From contig NZ_OOHJ01000018.1 in the NCBI RefSeq assembly GCF_900323885.1, positions 4,451,001-4,515,000 on the forward strand: DNA of 64,000 nucleotides. The letters run 5' to 3'. Below the pieces are notes generated by a model. The model was not told the DNA's origin. It was given only the letters and a program-made list of their open reading frames with translations, and did no database searches. Origin of the DNA: [Actinomadura] parvosata subsp. kistnae. GTDB lineage: Bacteria > Actinomycetota > Actinomycetes > Streptosporangiales > Streptosporangiaceae. This document shows, piece after piece, positions 27,401-36,528 of the stretch. The stretch's first letter is position 1. Every line of letters starts with the position of its first letter. A program made the translations under genes and the position numbers.

Positions 27401-27733
27401 TACGACCGCTCGCTCGCCATCTACGAGGAGGCCGGCGACCGTCCGCACCTCGCCGCCACCTACCACCAGCTCGGCATCCTGGCGCAGGATCGCCGGCGAT
27501 GGGCGGAGGCCGAGCGCTGGCACCTCGAGTCGCTGACCATCAAGGAGCAGCTCGGCCTCCGCTCCGAGCTGGTCGCCACCTACCACCAGCTCGGCGTGCT
27601 GGCCGCGTCGCTCGGCCGGCGGCAGGAGGCGGAGCGCTGGTTCGGCCAGGCGCTCGCGCTCGCGGAGCTGCTCGGCATGCGCGCGGACGCGGACCGCGAG
27701 CGCGACTCCCTCGACATCCTGACAAGGAGCTGA
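24497..27733 (+). CDS. CHAT protease-like - STAND ATPase - TPR protein
   Basis: A 1078-aa three-part protein. Residues about 90-380 form a CHAT (caspase-like) domain with the His225 (FDGHG) and Cys266 (LNACRSAE) dyad. A STAND/NB-ARC-type ATPase follows with Walker A GPAGVGKS (413-420), Walker B LLLVWDD and TSRNPEEW, plus a winged-helix region to about 720. The C-terminus (about 860-1070) has five 40-residue TPR-type repeats, each starting HQLG. This layout is that of NLR-like signalling or conflict proteins in which the TPRs sense a trigger and the protease is the output. The start is ATG 24497, 32 bp after the GH13 gene; GTG 24491 is an alternative. No strong ribosome site is visible. Confidence 0.85.
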   Translation: MIDRLLVDVADGGLLSLSAWPAGELPARVGPPAPLVLPLDGDSLEDLRWYLEDYLKHPYAAYAERGSDVAARLPAWGEGLFHAVFGAPESRAAYAAVRARGNQVEVVIRSESPELLGLPWELMRDPGRGRPLVLDGVALTRGLPVSDLGGSFPAAEGRLRVLMVISRPDGRDDVGYRMIARPLLGMLDAVRGNVELVVLRPPTLAHLHRTLQEAEPFQVVHFDGHGVSGGAIVFEKEGGGADRVPPEKVARVLADGRVPVVLLNACRSAEVAPRLVRGGAASVVAMGYSVYAVAAAEFMATCYERLFAGDRIADAVTAGRAHLALRDERPSPKGGLPLADWVVPVHYLRRDVSFPGLRTERRGPSLDDLLDRPREEPSPEDDLAPVGAFVGRDDLFHTLESAARLQRVVILHGPAGVGKSELAKAFGRWWRDTGGVDRPDWVIWHSFEPGLASFGLAGVVAEIGLRVFGTDFASRDPGQRLEAVRRLLRERRLLLVWDDFESVHTMPNPVTPPLSAAELDELKRFLHEAGTVLITSRNPEEWLGDLRRVEVAGLSAEEAVDYADRLLEPFPQAARRRESPAFADLMEWLDGHPLTMRVVLPHLDTTGPAALLDGLRGTAPLPGHDTLAAGLGYSFERLPEADRRALTATALFHGVLDANLLDWMSGLDDVPDRIRGLTAADWTRILDGAAAVGLLTRVGRGMYRAHPALPAYLMGRWRAEDTFAEEHAAAVHAKLSAYSALADFVWPRLSGADAKALVLLVRMHARDFGDMLGHAVEHRIWDRAQCIAQTLDRYWEIRGLTEEAQGWTDRMRLALEDADGSLSDKSGCWLFVVTAEAVRHLKAQRIEQARDIYATVLRHAGQDVLPTVHHQLGVVAAALRRWDEAGRWYREALAANERLGDRAAVAGNCHQLGLLAQERGRWKEAERWYRRSLAIAQELGDRPGVAGSCHQLGMVAQERGRWEEAEQWYDRSLAIYEEAGDRPHLAATYHQLGILAQDRRRWAEAERWHLESLTIKEQLGLRSELVATYHQLGVLAASLGRRQEAERWFGQALALAELLGMRADADRERDSLDILTRS
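27098..27697 (+). repeat. 5 x 120-bp TPR-coding repeats
   Basis: Five in-frame 120-bp units at the 3' end of the CHAT gene share long stretches at the DNA level (CACCAGCTCGGC at each start, GCGGAGCG(G/C)TGGT in the middle). Such similarity favours unequal crossing-over and copy-number change, as seen in NLR-like sensor repeats. Confidence 0.8.
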
Positions 27734-27735
27734 CC

Positions 27736-28122
27736 GTGCCCGACCCCGTAGCCGACGGCGCCAGGGCCGCCGCCCGCCGTCTCGACCTGACCGCCGACGT
27801 GGAGACGGCGTTGCGAGGGCGCCGCCCCGACCAGTACGTGGACCCGATCTCCCTGGCCTCCCTGATCGTCAGCGCCGCCGCCCTGGCCTGGACCGTCTAC
27901 CGGGACCTCAGGAAAAAGACGGACCCGCCGTCGCCCGACGTCATCACCCGCACGGTCCGCACCGAGCTACGCCGCTCCCGCCGGCTCACGGCCCGCGACG
28001 ACGAGGTCATCACCCTCACCGTCCACGAGACGCTGACGGCCATACAGGGCGGCCAGGAGAGCCCCGGCGACGCAGACCCACCCGAACCAGTCGCCGAACC
28101 GCGCGTAGAGGGTGACGCCTGA
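27736..28122 (+). CDS. Small single-pass membrane protein paired with the CHAT protein
   Basis: A 128-aa protein starting at GTG 27736, 2 bp after the CHAT-TPR stop. It has one transmembrane helix (ISLASLIVSAAALAWTVY, about 38-56) preceded by an acidic/basic segment and followed by two similar short stretches (DVITRTVRTELR and EVITLTVHETLT). I recall similar small membrane proteins next to actinobacterial STAND/CHAT genes but know no function. Its last 156 bp overlap the convergent Lnt-like gene. It may be an anchor or target of the neighbouring protease. Confidence 0.65.
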   Translation: MPDPVADGARAAARRLDLTADVETALRGRRPDQYVDPISLASLIVSAAALAWTVYRDLRKKTDPPSPDVITRTVRTELRRSRRLTARDDEVITLTVHETLTAIQGGQESPGDADPPEPVAEPRVEGDA

Positions 28123-29412
28123 CGGCCCGGCGGGCACGTCGGCGACGGCCGTCACGAAGGGCTCGCGCGTGCCCTCGGTGGACGTGCCGGCCAGCACCCG
28201 CCCCCACGGGTCCGAGATCATCGGCGTGCCCCACTGCGCCGACCAGGCCAGCGAGAACCCGCTCTCCACCCCGCGCAGCAGCCCCATCCTGCTGTGCTGC
28301 CAGCCGTTGCCGAACTCGTCGGCCGCCGGGACGGCCAGCAGCCGCGTCCCGGCCCGCCCGTAGTCCCTGCTGGGGGCGGCGAAGTTGAGGTCCATGCAGT
28401 TGGCGAGGCCGATCCGGCCGCCCGCCGTCACCAGCTCCGTGCCGCGCTTGAAGGGCGCCCCGGGCGCGAAGTGCCATTTGGTGTAGTACGCGGGCGCCGA
28501 CCCGTCGGCCGGCAGCAGCACCGAGTAGTTGTACTTGATCGCGGGCGTGGTGTGCACGATGCCCACCACCACGTCCACGCCCCGCCCGCGCCCGGCCTCC
28601 GCCAGCGGCCCGATGACGCGGGGCAGGCCGGCCTCGTCGGTGCCGAACGCCCCTTCGGGCAGCACCACCGTCCGCACGCCGGCCGGCAAAGAGGCGATCC
28701 GGGCGGCGTACCCGCGCACCAGCTCCTGCCCCTCCGGGCCGGCGGCGTCCGGCGCCCACTGGTAGCGGGTGGCGGCGAGCACCGCCACCCGCCGCAGCAC
28801 CGCGTCGCCGGCGCCGGCCAGCCGCCAGGCCCCGAACGCGAGCGTCAGCGCGCAGATCACGGCCGCCACCACCCCGACCCGCAGCCGTGCCCGCGTGGAC
28901 AGCAGCGCCGCCACCGCGCACGGCACCATCAGCACCAGGAACTCCACGCCCCACGCCCCGGTCACCGACGCGATCTGGGTCACCACCGGCACCTCGGCCT
29001 GGTTGGTGGCCAGCGGCCAGATGATGCCCGACGGGTTGGCCAGCGTGATCAGGTGCATCGCCGCCACCCACGTCGCCGGCGCCGCGAGCACCGCCGTCAG
29101 CGCCCGGCCCCGCCGCAGCAACGCGCGGAAGAACGCCACCACGAGGCCGAACAGCAGCGAGCTGCCCGCCACGATCGTGATCCCGATCGGCAGCGGCACC
29201 GACGGCGTGCGCAGGAAGAACTCGAACTGCCCCGCCTGCCCGAGCAGGTAGGCGGCGGACGCCGCGCCGAACGCGGCCCGCCCGCTCACCCGGGGCGCCA
29301 GCCACAGCACCGGCAGCGGCGCGAGCCAGGTCAGCGCGGGGATCGGGGCGAACCCGGTGCCGAGCAGGAACAGCACCGCCGACGCGAGCAGCGCCGCTGG
29401 GATCTTGACCAT
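27967..29412 (-). CDS. Apolipoprotein N-acyltransferase-like protein
   Basis: A 481-aa polytopic protein: about six N-terminal helices, then a nitrilase-fold carbon-nitrogen hydrolase domain with the catalytic triad Glu (VLPEGAF), Lys (YYTKWHF) and Cys (GLANCMDLNF), then a final helix. This is the Lnt architecture, which N-acylates lipoproteins. It stands alone with no apolipoprotein or mannosyl transferase gene nearby, so it may be an accessory paralog. An inverted repeat lies 8 bp before its ATG and may bind a TetR-type repressor. Confidence 0.8.
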   Translation of the reverse strand: MVKIPAALLASAVLFLLGTGFAPIPALTWLAPLPVLWLAPRVSGRAAFGAASAAYLLGQAGQFEFFLRTPSVPLPIGITIVAGSSLLFGLVVAFFRALLRRGRALTAVLAAPATWVAAMHLITLANPSGIIWPLATNQAEVPVVTQIASVTGAWGVEFLVLMVPCAVAALLSTRARLRVGVVAAVICALTLAFGAWRLAGAGDAVLRRVAVLAATRYQWAPDAAGPEGQELVRGYAARIASLPAGVRTVVLPEGAFGTDEAGLPRVIGPLAEAGRGRGVDVVVGIVHTTPAIKYNYSVLLPADGSAPAYYTKWHFAPGAPFKRGTELVTAGGRIGLANCMDLNFAAPSRDYGRAGTRLLAVPAADEFGNGWQHSRMGLLRGVESGFSLAWSAQWGTPMISDPWGRVLAGTSTEGTREPFVTAVADVPAGPSGVTLYARFGDWFGWVCVAGALLAALYGRQRLVDGEGDDLVVAGREPAGAA

Positions 29413-29419
29413 GTATACA

Positions 29420-29442
29420 CCGTAAACGTGCCTTGTTTACGG
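29420..29442. promoter_or_regulatory. TetR-type operator between Lnt-like and CMD genes
   Basis: CCGTAAAC and GTTTACGG form a perfect 8-bp inverted repeat around a 7-base spacer. It lies 8 bp from the Lnt-like start and 35 bp from the CMD start, in the shared divergent promoter region. No TetR gene is adjacent. Confidence 0.6.
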
Positions 29443-29476
29443 CGTCAACAATGAATTCCAGGGTTACGATCACGGG

Positions 29477-30004
29477 ATGGCACGCCTGCGCAGGACACCC
29501 CCGCACGAGCTGGACCCGGAGGCCAGGGCGCTCTACGACAAGATCACCTCAGGGCCGCGCGGCCGGTTCATGGTGGACGGGCAGGGCGGGCTCACGGGGC
29601 CGTTCAACGCCATGCTGCTCAGCCCGCCCCTCGGCGATCCGCTCCAGGAGCTGGGGGCCGCCGTCCGCTACCGCTCCACGCTCAGCGACCGGGCGCGGGA
29701 GCTGGCGATCCTGGTGGTGGCCGGGCACCACGACAGCGCGTTCGAGCGGGCCGCGCACGAGCCGATCGCGCGGGAGCTGGGCTTCAGTGAGGAGCAGCTC
29801 CAGGCGTTGCGCGACGGCGCGCCCCTGACGCTCGACGACCCGGCCGAGTCTGCGGTGCTCGGCGTGGCCCGCGCGCTGGTCGCGAAGGGGGATCTGGACG
29901 ACGAGGAGTACGCGGCGCTGGGGGAGCGGGCGCTGTTCGAGCTGACCACGCTGGTCGGCTACTACTCGACGCTCGCCCTCCAGCTCCGCGTCTTCCGCGT
30001 GTAG
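29477..30004 (+). CDS. Carboxymuconolactone decarboxylase family protein
   Basis: A 175-aa all-helical CMD/AhpD-fold protein; ILVVAGHHDSAFERAAHEPIA is the family core helix pair. The CxxC pair of the AhpD peroxidase subgroup is absent and there is no cysteine in the protein, so a redox role is unlikely; it belongs with the decarboxylase-like or uncharacterised members. It is divergent from the Lnt-like gene and may share its operator. Confidence 0.85.
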   Translation: MARLRRTPPHELDPEARALYDKITSGPRGRFMVDGQGGLTGPFNAMLLSPPLGDPLQELGAAVRYRSTLSDRARELAILVVAGHHDSAFERAAHEPIARELGFSEEQLQALRDGAPLTLDDPAESAVLGVARALVAKGDLDDEEYAALGERALFELTTLVGYYSTLALQLRVFRV

Positions 30005-30029
30005 CGCCGCGACCAGGGCCGCTGGGGGA

Positions 30030-30911
30030 TCAGCGCGTCATGCCGCTCGGGTCGCGCAGCCACGTCTCCAGCACCGCGCGGGCCTCGCCCGCCCGTTCCG
30101 GAAAGCGCAGCGCCCTGGCCAGCACCCACAGCGCGCCCTGCAGCCCCCGGGCCGCCACGAACGCGCGCAGCGCCGGATCGCCCGGATCGGCCCCATAAGC
30201 CCGGACGGCGGCGCGCCCGTCCAGCCGGGTCGTCCGCAGCAGGACCGCCAGGTCCCACGCGACGGGTGCCGCCATGCACTCCTCGAAGTCGTTCCACAGG
30301 AGCCCGGCGGGCGTGGCGAGCAGGTTGCCGGGATGCGCGTCACCGTGCACGGCCTGGAGCCCGGCCGTCCCGTCCAGCCGCTCCCGCAGCGCGGCGTGCG
30401 CCTCCCGCAGCCGCGCCAGCTCCCCGGCCCCGACCAGCTCGGGGCCCGCCCCGGCCAGCAGGTCCAGCAGCCGCGCCGGCTCGTCCAGCACCGGCCCCAG
30501 GTACGGCAGCTCGCCCGGGAAGCCGCGCAGCGCCGCGTGCAGCTCCGCCAGCATCCGCCCGGCCTCGCCGGGCGTCACCACGCGGGCGGGATCGTGCCGG
30601 ACGTGCGCCCAGAAGGACACCGCGATCCCGTCGCGCACGTGCGGCCCGGCGGGCAGCAGGTCGCTGGGCGGCACCACCGGCGCCCCCGCCGCGCGCAGGA
30701 ACGACACGACCGCCATCTCGCGCTCCAGCGCGTCGGCGGGCCGCGGCCGGCCGAGGGCCGTGGTGGTGGGCACCCGCGCAACGATCGGCGCGGGCCGCAG
30801 CAGGATCCGGAGGCTGAACGAGTCGTGCAGCACCTCCGGCTCCGCCACGCGCACCCCGTGCTCCTCGGCCACCGCGACGGCGGCGGCCACGGCGGCGCTG
30901 CGTGACGGCAT
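30030..30911 (-). CDS. Aminoglycoside phosphotransferase (APH) family kinase
   Basis: A 293-aa protein-kinase-like phosphotransferase. The catalytic loop VHGDAHPGNLL supplies the Asp base and LLWNDFEE is the metal-binding DFG-like motif. The family phosphorylates small molecules such as aminoglycosides, choline or sugars. It begins 3 bp after the LacI gene, so it may belong to the beta-glucoside operon and act on a sugar rather than an antibiotic. Confidence 0.8.
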   Translation of the reverse strand: MPSRSAAVAAAVAVAEEHGVRVAEPEVLHDSFSLRILLRPAPIVARVPTTTALGRPRPADALEREMAVVSFLRAAGAPVVPPSDLLPAGPHVRDGIAVSFWAHVRHDPARVVTPGEAGRMLAELHAALRGFPGELPYLGPVLDEPARLLDLLAGAGPELVGAGELARLREAHAALRERLDGTAGLQAVHGDAHPGNLLATPAGLLWNDFEECMAAPVAWDLAVLLRTTRLDGRAAVRAYGADPGDPALRAFVAARGLQGALWVLARALRFPERAGEARAVLETWLRDPSGMTR

Positions 30912-30914
30912 GGG

Positions 30915-31910
30915 CTAGGCCGACTCCCTGATCACCAGCTCGGTGGGCAGGATGATCGGCTCGGTCGGCCCGCCCTCGAACAGGTTGAGCAGCAGCCTGA
31001 CCATGGCCGCCGCCTGCTCGGCGATCGGGTGCCGCAGCGTCGTCAGCGGCGGCTCGGTGTACTTGGCCGCCTCGACGTCGTCGAACCCGACCACCGCCAC
31101 GTCGTCGGGCACCCGCCGCCCGGCCTGCCGCAGCGACTGCAGCGCCCCGACCGCCATCATGTCGTTGGCCACGAACACGGCGTCGAGCCCCGGGTCGTCG
31201 CCGAGGAGCTGCCGCATCGCGATCGCGCCCGACTCGCGGGTGAAGTCGCCCACCGCGACGATCGAGCGGCGGTCGGAGTCGCGCAGCACGTTGCGGTAGC
31301 CGGCCAGCCGGTCCTGGCCGGCGATCATGTCTTGTGGGCCGGCGATGGTGGCGATCCGGCGTCGCCCCGTCTCCACCAGGTGCCGCACCCCGGCCTCTGC
31401 CCCGCCGACGTTGTCGTTGTCGACGTACGGGATGTCGACCGGCACGGCCGGCCGCCCGTAGGAGACGACCGGCACGCGCAGCCGCGAGAGCGCGGACGGC
31501 AGCGGGTCGGCGCCGTGCATGGACAGCAGCATGACGCCGTCGACGTGCCCCCCGGCGATGTAACGCTCCACCCTGGCGTGGCTCTTGGGCGAGGACGCCA
31601 GCATGAGCACGACCTGCTTGTTGATCGCCTCCAGCTCCACCGAGGCGGACCGGATCGCCGTGGAGAACAGCGGGTCTTCGGAGAAGACCCGGGTGCCGGG
31701 CTCGCTGACGACCAGGGCCACCGAGTCGGTGCGCTGGGTGACGAGGCTGCGCGCGGCGGAGTTGGGGACGTAGCCCAGCTCGTCGATCGCGCGCAGCACG
31801 GCGTCGCGGATGTGCGGCGCCACCGTCGTCTGCCCGTTGACCACCCGGGAGGCGGTGGCGCGCGACACGCCGGCGCGGGCGGCGACCGCCTCAAGGGTCG
31901 GGCGTCTCAT
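30915..31910 (-). CDS. LacI family transcriptional regulator
   Basis: A 331-aa repressor with helix-turn-helix PTLEAVAARAGVSRATASRVVNGQ at residues 4-27, hinge, and a sugar-sensing domain ending VGFDDVEAAKYTEPPLTTLRHP. It is downstream of, and probably co-transcribed with, the GH1 and ABC genes. The palindromes at 36409 and 36487 before the operon are its likely binding sites. Confidence 0.9.
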   Translation of the reverse strand: MRRPTLEAVAARAGVSRATASRVVNGQTTVAPHIRDAVLRAIDELGYVPNSAARSLVTQRTDSVALVVSEPGTRVFSEDPLFSTAIRSASVELEAINKQVVLMLASSPKSHARVERYIAGGHVDGVMLLSMHGADPLPSALSRLRVPVVSYGRPAVPVDIPYVDNDNVGGAEAGVRHLVETGRRRIATIAGPQDMIAGQDRLAGYRNVLRDSDRRSIVAVGDFTRESGAIAMRQLLGDDPGLDAVFVANDMMAVGALQSLRQAGRRVPDDVAVVGFDDVEAAKYTEPPLTTLRHPIAEQAAAMVRLLLNLFEGGPTEPIILPTELVIRESA

Positions 31911-31943
31911 GTCTGCACCAGGAGGGAGAGCACGTCCAAGAAT

Positions 31944-33310
<1,367 letters not shown>

Positions 33311-33314
<4 letters not shown>

Positions 33315-34114
33315 CCCTTAACAGCTCCTTGCATGATTCCACCGATGATTTGCTTGCCGAACAGGGCGAAGACGGCCACGAGCGGCAGCGTCCCGATCGC
33401 CGTCCCGGCCAGGCCGAGGACGTAGTCGTTGACGTACCCGCTGGCCAGGGTCGAGAGCGCCACCTGGACGGTCGGATTGTCCGGGTTGAGCACGACCAGC
33501 GGCCAGAAGTAGTCGTTCCAGGCCGACATGAACGTCAGCATGCCCAGCACCGCCGCCGCGGGCCGCGCGGCGGGCAGCACGACGTGCCAGAACAGCCCCC
33601 ACGTCGAGCAGCCGTCCACCCGCCCGGCCTCCAGCAGCTCCGTGGGCAGCGCGCGCGAGAGGTACTGGGTCATGAAGAACACGCCGAACGCGTTGACCAG
33701 CGCCGGCACGATCAGCGCGTAGGTGGTGCCGGTCCACTCCAGCTTCACCATGAGCATGTAGAGCGGGATGATGCCGAGCTGGGCGGGGACCATCATGGTC
33801 GCGACCGTGATCACCAGCATGATGTTCCTGCCCCTGAACGTCAGCTTGGCGAAGGCGAACCCGGCCAGCGTCGAGAAGAACATCACCGCGATCGAGATCG
33901 ACCCCGCCACGATGACCGAGTTGACCAGCGCGAGCCCGAACGGCACCGTGTCGAAGACCCGGGCGACGTTGGCGAAGAAGTTCCCGCCGGGGATCAGCGG
34001 CGGCGGCACCTCGGCCAGCGCCGAGTTGTGCCGGGAGGCCACCACGACGCTGTAGTACAGCGGGAACGCCGAGAAGAACGCCACCGCGGTCAGGGTCAGA
34101 TAACGCAGTCTCAC
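33311..34114 (-). CDS. Sugar ABC transporter permease (MalG-type)
   Basis: A 267-aa CUT1 permease with six helices and an EAA-type loop (LEAGRVDGCSTWGLFWHVVLP). Starts at GTG 34114 overlapping the stop of the previous permease (GTGTGA), and ends overlapping the GH1 start, so the operon is tightly coupled. The in-frame sequence upstream of 34114 belongs to another gene's frame. Confidence 0.88.
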
Positions 34115-35073
34115 ACCAGGCCGCCCTTCACCCTGCGCGTGATCAGGAAGTTGATCCCGGCGACGACCACCACGGCCACGAACATCAGCCACGACGCCGC
34201 CGAGGCGTAGCCGAAGTCGAACGTCGAGTTCGCGAAGCCCTGCTCGTAGACGAACAGCGCCAGCGTCTGGAACTGCCGGTCGGGGCCGCCCGTGGCGATG
34301 CCGCCACCGCCGCCGCTGCTCTGCCCGAACAGCATCGGCTCGGCGATGATCTGCATGGCGCCGATCGTGGAGACGATGACCACGAAGATGATCGTCGGGC
34401 GGATCATCGGGATCGTGATCCGGCGCAGCTGGGTGAGGTTGCTCGCGCCGTCCAGGGTGGCGGCCTCGTACAGCTCGCGCGGGACGGCCTGCATGGCCGC
34501 CAGGAAGATGAGCGCGTTGTAGCCCGTCCAGCGCCACATGATCATGACCGAGAGCGCGACGTGCGAGGTCGCCGTGCCCGCCGCCCAGTCGATGTGGCCG
34601 ACCCCGAACCACGACAGCATCCAGTTGATCAGCCCGAAGTCCCGGCCGAAGAGCTGACTGAAGATCACCACGACCGCCACGACGCTCGTGACGTTCGGCA
34701 GCAGCAGGGAGATCCGGAACAGGGTCTGGAAGCGCAGCCGCCGGTTCAGCAGGTGCGCCAGCCAGATGGCCAGCGCCAGTTGCGGCACCGTCGACAGCAC
34801 GCCGATCGACAGGGTGTTGAAGGTGGCGTTCCAGAAGTACTCGTCGGCGAGCAACGTCGAGTAGTTGCCCAGGCCGACGAACTCCTGGGTGTCGGACAGC
34901 AACGTCCACTCGTGCAGGCTCACCCAGGCCGTGTAGACCAGCGGGAACAGCCCGAAGGCGCAGAACAGCAGGAAGAACGGGGCCACGTAGGCGTACGGCG
35001 ACACCCTCATGTCGAGGGTGTGCCGCACGCTGCGCCTACGCCGTCGCGTGACCGCGAGGGGAAGGGTGCTCAT
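34111..35073 (-). CDS. Sugar ABC transporter permease (MalF-type)
   Basis: A 320-aa permease with a basic N-terminus, six helices and the EAA loop (YEAATLDGASNLTQLRRITIP). ATG 35073 overlaps the binding-protein stop (ATGA). A Gly-rich periplasmic loop (GQSSGGGGGIATGGP) between helices is unusual but in frame. Confidence 0.88.
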   Translation of the reverse strand: MSTLPLAVTRRRRRSVRHTLDMRVSPYAYVAPFFLLFCAFGLFPLVYTAWVSLHEWTLLSDTQEFVGLGNYSTLLADEYFWNATFNTLSIGVLSTVPQLALAIWLAHLLNRRLRFQTLFRISLLLPNVTSVVAVVVIFSQLFGRDFGLINWMLSWFGVGHIDWAAGTATSHVALSVMIMWRWTGYNALIFLAAMQAVPRELYEAATLDGASNLTQLRRITIPMIRPTIIFVVIVSTIGAMQIIAEPMLFGQSSGGGGGIATGGPDRQFQTLALFVYEQGFANSTFDFGYASAASWLMFVAVVVVAGINFLITRRVKGGLV

Positions 35074-36374
35074 TTGATCTTCTTGACGTCCTCGAGCACC
35101 TGCGCCCACGCCTCGTCCGGCGTCTGCTTGCCCTGCTCGACCCGGCCGAGCCCGTTGCCGATGGCCGTGCGCACGTCGGCCTCCTTCGGGCCGAGGTGCT
35201 GCGGCTTGAGCGCCTTGGCGGCGTCGGAGTAGATCTTGCCGATGGGGGCGTCGCCGAAGAACGGCTTGGTGAAGTTCTGGATCGACGGGTCGTCGTACAG
35301 GGCCGGGATCGACGGGAACGTGCCCTCTTCCTTGAAGACCTTGGCCTGGTTCTCCTTGGAGGTGAGGAAGTCGATCAGCTCGGCCGCCTCCTTCGGGTGC
35401 TTGCTCTGCTTGGGCACCATCAGGTGCGAGCCGCCGCTGTTGCCGGAGCCGCCGGGCACGGACGCGATGTCCCACTTGCCGGCCGAGTCCTTGGCCTGCT
35501 CCTGGATGAAGCCGGTCATCCAGGCCGGGCAGATGATCGTGGCGAACGAGCCCTTGGCGAAGCCGGTGTTCCACGGCGGCGAGAAGGCGGCCAGCTTGGC
35601 GGTCAGGCCGTCGGCGGTGAGCTGGTTCGACAGGTCCCACGCCTTCTTCACGTCGGGGTTGGAGGCGACGATGATGTTGTCCTGGGCGTCGTACAGGCCG
35701 ACGGGCGCCTGGTTGACCATCGCGCGGAAGATCTCACCGGGGGAGTCCACGAACTTCGCGCCGGCCACGTTCGCCGCGGCGAACTTCTTGCCCGTCTCGA
35801 TGTACTGCTCCCACGTCGGCCACAATGCCGACACCTCGTCGCGCTTGTCGGGCAGGCCGGCCTTCTTGAACAGGTCCTTGCGGTAGCACATGGCCAGGCC
35901 GCCCACGTCGGTGCCGAGGCCGAGGACCTGCGTGCCGTCCTTGCTGAGGCCCTGCTGCCACTTCCAGTCGAGGTAGTCGGCCTGGCGCTTGTCGAGCCCG
36001 TACTGCTTGAGGTCGACGAACTTGTTCGGCTGGGCGGTGAACGTGCTGATGTAGCCCACCTCGACCGCCGCGACGTCCCCCGCGCCGGCGTTCGTGGCCA
36101 GCCGCTTGACCAGGTTGCTGTGGTGGTCGTTGAACTGCGTGACGTTCTCGACGATCTCGATGTTCGGGTGGGTCTTCTTGTACTCCTCGTAGAGCGGCTT
36201 GAAGCCGAAGTCGCCGAACAGGTCGACGGTCAGCTTGATCTTCTCTCCGGGCTTGGCGCTCGACTCGGTGGTGCTGCCGCCTGCGCCGCCACCTCCTCCG
36301 CCGCACGCCGTCGCCAGGGCGAGGACGGACGCGGTGAGCAACGGCAGGCCGAGCCGCCGGATGCGAGGGGCCAT
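35070..36374 (-). CDS. Sugar ABC transporter substrate-binding lipoprotein
   Basis: A 434-aa family 1 solute-binding protein: basic N-terminus, hydrophobic stretch and lipobox LATAC, then a poly-Gly linker and the binding fold. The start at 36374 (MAPRIRRLG) follows an AGGAGGG-like site (CCCAGGAGGGTTTCCC); a longer frame reaching 36458 crosses the operator and is rejected. As first gene of an operon with a GH1 beta-glucosidase, the ligand is probably cellobiose or another beta-glucoside. Confidence 0.88.
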   Translation of the reverse strand: MAPRIRRLGLPLLTASVLALATACGGGGGGAGGSTTESSAKPGEKIKLTVDLFGDFGFKPLYEEYKKTHPNIEIVENVTQFNDHHSNLVKRLATNAGAGDVAAVEVGYISTFTAQPNKFVDLKQYGLDKRQADYLDWKWQQGLSKDGTQVLGLGTDVGGLAMCYRKDLFKKAGLPDKRDEVSALWPTWEQYIETGKKFAAANVAGAKFVDSPGEIFRAMVNQAPVGLYDAQDNIIVASNPDVKKAWDLSNQLTADGLTAKLAAFSPPWNTGFAKGSFATIICPAWMTGFIQEQAKDSAGKWDIASVPGGSGNSGGSHLMVPKQSKHPKEAAELIDFLTSKENQAKVFKEEGTFPSIPALYDDPSIQNFTKPFFGDAPIGKIYSDAAKALKPQHLGPKEADVRTAIGNGLGRVEQGKQTPDEAWAQVLEDVKKIK

Positions 36375-36408
36375 GGGAAACCCTCCTGGGTCGTGCTTGG
36401 GGGATGAC

Positions 36409-36426
36409 TGAGAGAGCGCTCTCTCA
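36409..36426. promoter_or_regulatory. LacI-type operator O1 of the beta-glucoside operon
   Basis: TGAGAGAGCGCTCTCTCA is a perfect 18-bp palindrome with central GC dinucleotide pair, located 35-52 bp before the binding-protein ATG. It resembles CebR-type sites (GAGCGCTC core) of cellobiose regulons. TTGACA on the minus strand at 36458-36453 is a likely -35 box. Confidence 0.75.
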
Positions 36427-36466
36427 CGAGAGTCGTGGTGCTCCCCTCCTGCTGTCAACGGGGGTC

Positions 36467-36487
36467 AAATAACGATCAGCGTTATTT
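36467..36487. promoter_or_regulatory. Inverted repeat between the two LacI operators
   Basis: AAATAACG and CGTTATTT form a perfect 8-bp inverted repeat around ATCAG. It is much more A/T-rich than its surroundings and may be a second regulator's site or a curved activator region upstream of the TTGACA box. Confidence 0.5.
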
Positions 36488-36504
36488 AAGAGAGCGATCT
36501 CTCA
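36487..36504. promoter_or_regulatory. LacI-type operator O2 of the beta-glucoside operon
   Basis: TAAGAGAGCGATCTCTCA differs from the 36409 palindrome at two positions and lies 78 bp upstream of it, centre to centre. Two spaced copies fit looping repression. Confidence 0.6.
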
Positions 36505-36528
36505 ACGCGGCGGTGCCGCTAGGAGGCG

